From Collinsella tanakaei (lineage in GTDB: Bacteria > Actinomycetota > Coriobacteriia > Coriobacteriales > Coriobacteriaceae): a stretch of 64,000 nt of DNA. The notes below the pieces were generated by a model. It made no database searches and was not told the origin of the DNA. It was given only the letters and a program-made list of their open reading frames with translations. Numbering within the stretch: the stretch's first letter is position 1; the number at the start of each line of letters is the position of its first letter. Below are positions 62,352 to 64,000 of the stretch, in pieces. Location: contig NZ_JACJMB010000004.1 in assembly GCF_016902615.1 (NCBI RefSeq), forward strand, positions 59,968-123,967, written 5' to 3'. The translations under genes and the position numbers were made by a program.

Positions 62352-63719
62352 TTGCTGACCGCTTTGGCTTTGGCCATGATCGTGAGCTTCATCGTGCTGC
62401 TGTCGATGAAGAAGCTCTCGGTGTTCAACGCGCTGACGATCGTGCCGCTCGTGTTCGGTATCGTCGCGATGTTCGCGACCGGCTCGAGTCCGTCCGACCT
62501 CTTCACGTGGATCAAAGAGGGCATTTTCTACTCGGTCGACTACGAGGCGCCCAGCGTTTCCATGGGCGTCATCTCACCGGGTCTGACGATCCTCTTCTCG
62601 ATTCTGTACTTCGACCTCATGCTGGGAGTTGGCCTGTTCGACCCCGTCGCGGCCTTCTTCATCAGGATGGCCAAGGGCGACCCGCTGAAGGTCCTCATGT
62701 CCACGGTTATGGTCGCCTCGGTCGTGTCGCTCAACGGCGACACCACCACGACGATCATCATCTGCGTGTCCGCCTTCATCAACCTCTACAAGCAGCTGGG
62801 ACTCAAGCTCAGCTACCTTGCGATCATCATCGTCGCACCGATTGGCATCTGGAACCAGCTGCCGTGGGGCGGCCCCACCATCGCTTCGGCCACGGCGCAG
62901 AGCATCGAGGTCAACGAGCTGTTCGCGACTCTTCTGCCCGGTCTTCTGTGCGCGCAGGTCGCGGTCATCGTCATCACGTACTTCCTCGGCCGCAAGGAGC
63001 GCAAGCGCCTCGGCTGGTCGCCTGAAGACGCGAAGGCCATCTCGCCCGAGCAGATCGACCTGATGATTGCCGCGGTGCGCGACAAGGAAGTCGAGCTCAA
63101 GCGCCCGAAGCTGTTCGTCTTCAACCTGATCCTGACGCTTGTTGCAGTGGTTCTGCTCATCCAGGGCGAGATTCACGGCTCGATCATTTTCATGCTCGCG
63201 TCCGCTATCGCGCTTCTGGTGAACTACCCGAACGTTGACGAGAGCTCGCAGCGCCTCGAGGACCTCGCGTCCGACGTGCTTCCCACCGCCGTCATCACGC
63301 TCGGCGCCGGCGTCTTCTCCGGCGTGCTCACGGGTTCCGGCATGGCCACGGCGCTGGCGAACTTCATCGCCAACATCATCCCCACGGAGCTCTCGAGCCA
63401 CATGGCGCCGATTTACGCCGTCATCGCGACGCCCGCCATCTGCTTCCTGCCACAGGATGCCTTCTACTTCGGCATCGCGTCGGTCATGAAGGGCGTCATG
63501 GGCCAGTTCGGCATCACGGCGACCCAGGCTGCCGTCGCCTCGATGGTCGGCCAGTCGTTCCGCCTCGTGAGCCCGGTCATCCCCGCGCTGTACATGCTAT
63601 GCGGCGAGACCAAGATGAACTTCCCGGACTTCATGAAGGAGTACGGCAAATACTACGGCCTGATCCTGCTCGTGCTGTACCTGGTGGTCTACGGCCTGAT
63701 CGGAGCGCTGCCGTACTAG
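62352..63719 (+). CDS. CitMHS-family carboxylate:cation symporter
   Basis: 455 residues, about eleven or twelve helices. The family imports citrate-type acids with a metal or proton. VSLNGDTTTTIIICVSAF near 118-135 and NQLPWGGPTIASATA near 170 are conserved substrate-region motifs, mirrored by PQDAFYFGIASV near 370 in the second half. The start is TTG at 62352, seven bases after AGGAGGTG; no better start is available. In this context it probably carries malate, tartrate or citrate for the adjacent hydratase and malic enzyme. Confidence 0.88.
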   Translation: MLTALALAMIVSFIVLLSMKKLSVFNALTIVPLVFGIVAMFATGSSPSDLFTWIKEGIFYSVDYEAPSVSMGVISPGLTILFSILYFDLMLGVGLFDPVAAFFIRMAKGDPLKVLMSTVMVASVVSLNGDTTTTIIICVSAFINLYKQLGLKLSYLAIIIVAPIGIWNQLPWGGPTIASATAQSIEVNELFATLLPGLLCAQVAVIVITYFLGRKERKRLGWSPEDAKAISPEQIDLMIAAVRDKEVELKRPKLFVFNLILTLVAVVLLIQGEIHGSIIFMLASAIALLVNYPNVDESSQRLEDLASDVLPTAVITLGAGVFSGVLTGSGMATALANFIANIIPTELSSHMAPIYAVIATPAICFLPQDAFYFGIASVMKGVMGQFGITATQAAVASMVGQSFRLVSPVIPALYMLCGETKMNFPDFMKEYGKYYGLILLVLYLVVYGLIGALPY

Positions 63720-63763
63720 CGCCAGCACGCCTTATCGCTTGTCATTCCATTCCCTTTTCCGCC

Positions 63764-63801
63764 GCGGGGGCGCCCATCTGGGGTGTCCCCGCTTCGTGTT
63801 T
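63764..63801 (+). terminator. Terminator of the CitMHS transporter gene
   Basis: 12-bp stem with two G-T pairs, loop ATCTG, then TTCGTGTTTT. Confidence 0.6.
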
Positions 63802-63972
63802 TGGGGGTGAGCGCGGGCGCCGGCGCGTGCCGCGAGGCGTCTCTGCGGTGCTCTGCTACCCGGCGAGCCGATCGGCGTGCCGCCCAGACGTGCGCGGTGC
63901 GCCGACCGGGCGCTCGCGAGCGTGCCTCCCAGGCGTGCGCCGGCGTCTTCCGGGCTCGCACCTGCTGCCGGG

Positions 63973-63998
63973 TTCCGGAACATCATGATGTTCCGGAA
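63973..63998. repeat. 26-bp perfect palindrome near the right edge
   Basis: TTCCGGAA, CATCATGATG, TTCCGGAA reads identically on both strands with no loop. It looks like an operator or an element end; the sequence beyond the window is needed. Confidence 0.6.
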
Positions 63999-64000
63999 GC

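Larger units (their letters stand above)
63720..64000. other. Right-edge gene-free region
   Basis: 281 bp. A terminator-like hairpin (63764-63775 with 63781-63792) then TTCGTGTTTT ends the transporter transcript. Two imperfect direct copies of GTGCCGCCCAGACGTGCGC occur at about 63878 and 63922. A 26-bp palindrome lies at 63973-63998. Open frames here look like shadows. Confidence 0.5.

Overview
The window is a contiguous, high-GC, densely coded bacterial chromosome segment. Gene content (FMN riboswitch with RibU and a fused ECF ATPase, Fe-dependent alcohol dehydrogenase, lactose-family PTS, glycine-reductase-like fragment, LPXTG and SLH surface proteins, tRNAs with encoded CCA) points to an anaerobic gut actinobacterium of the class Coriobacteriia, most likely Collinsella or a close relative. 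This is inferred from family-level recognition, not from a database search.

Layout. 1-3.0 kb: guanine deaminase (cut by the left edge), NCS2 purine permease, AIM24-like protein. 3.1-8.0 kb: tRNA-Glu, biotin transporter BioY, an IorA-like Fe-S protein without its TPP core, a SlyD-like FKBP, two paralogous helical-repeat proteins of unknown role and a NusG_II-like exported protein. 8.3-12.1 kb: Fe-alcohol dehydrogenase, an AT-richer AAA ATPase that looks acquired, and a DMT transporter behind a probable attenuator. 12.2-15.1 kb: beta-glucoside module (GH1 gene with a frameshift, PTS EIIBC). 15.1-15.7 kb: scar with a truncated alcohol dehydrogenase copy and a composite inverted-repeat element. 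15.7-27.3 kb: a long minus-strand district with YitT, GrdB-like domain, RDD protein, M20 dipeptidase, glycosylasparaginase-type hydrolase, cellobiose/lactose-type PTS (EIIC, EIIB, EIIA), LicR-type regulator, MupG/DUF871 protein and a TIM-barrel protein. Together these suggest uptake and breakdown of amino-sugar disaccharides or glycopeptides. 27.6-32.8 kb: CutC, FMN-riboswitch-controlled riboflavin ECF transporter (RibU, EcfAA, EcfT), and two tandem flavin-oxidase-fold proteins. 33.0-37.8 kb: arginine operon argCJBD, closed by a 44-bp perfect inverted repeat.

37.9-44.1 kb: acyltransferase, tRNA-Val, LytTR regulator and a large LPXTG-anchored metalloprotease. 44.3-50.6 kb: housekeeping run HAD phosphatase, murI, rph, rdgB, dtd, veg, ispE, tRNA-Pro, tatA. 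50.8-54.9 kb: greA, a lysyl-tRNA synthetase with an appended tRNA-binding domain, and a CAP/SLH surface protein read convergently. 55.0-57.7 kb: an inverted-repeat element, an MFS and a DMT transporter whose 3' ends overlap antisense. 57.9-63.7 kb: a C4-dicarboxylate module (malic enzyme, divergent AraC regulator, two-subunit class I fumarase/tartrate dehydratase, CitMHS-type transporter).

No CRISPR array, rRNA, complete insertion sequence or prophage was seen. The most unusual items are the inverted-repeat elements at convergent gene ends, the helically phased TCAA array before the AAA ATPase, the leader attenuator of the DMT transporter, the core-less IorA-like protein, the LysRS fusion, and the glycosylasparaginase/MupG/PTS district.
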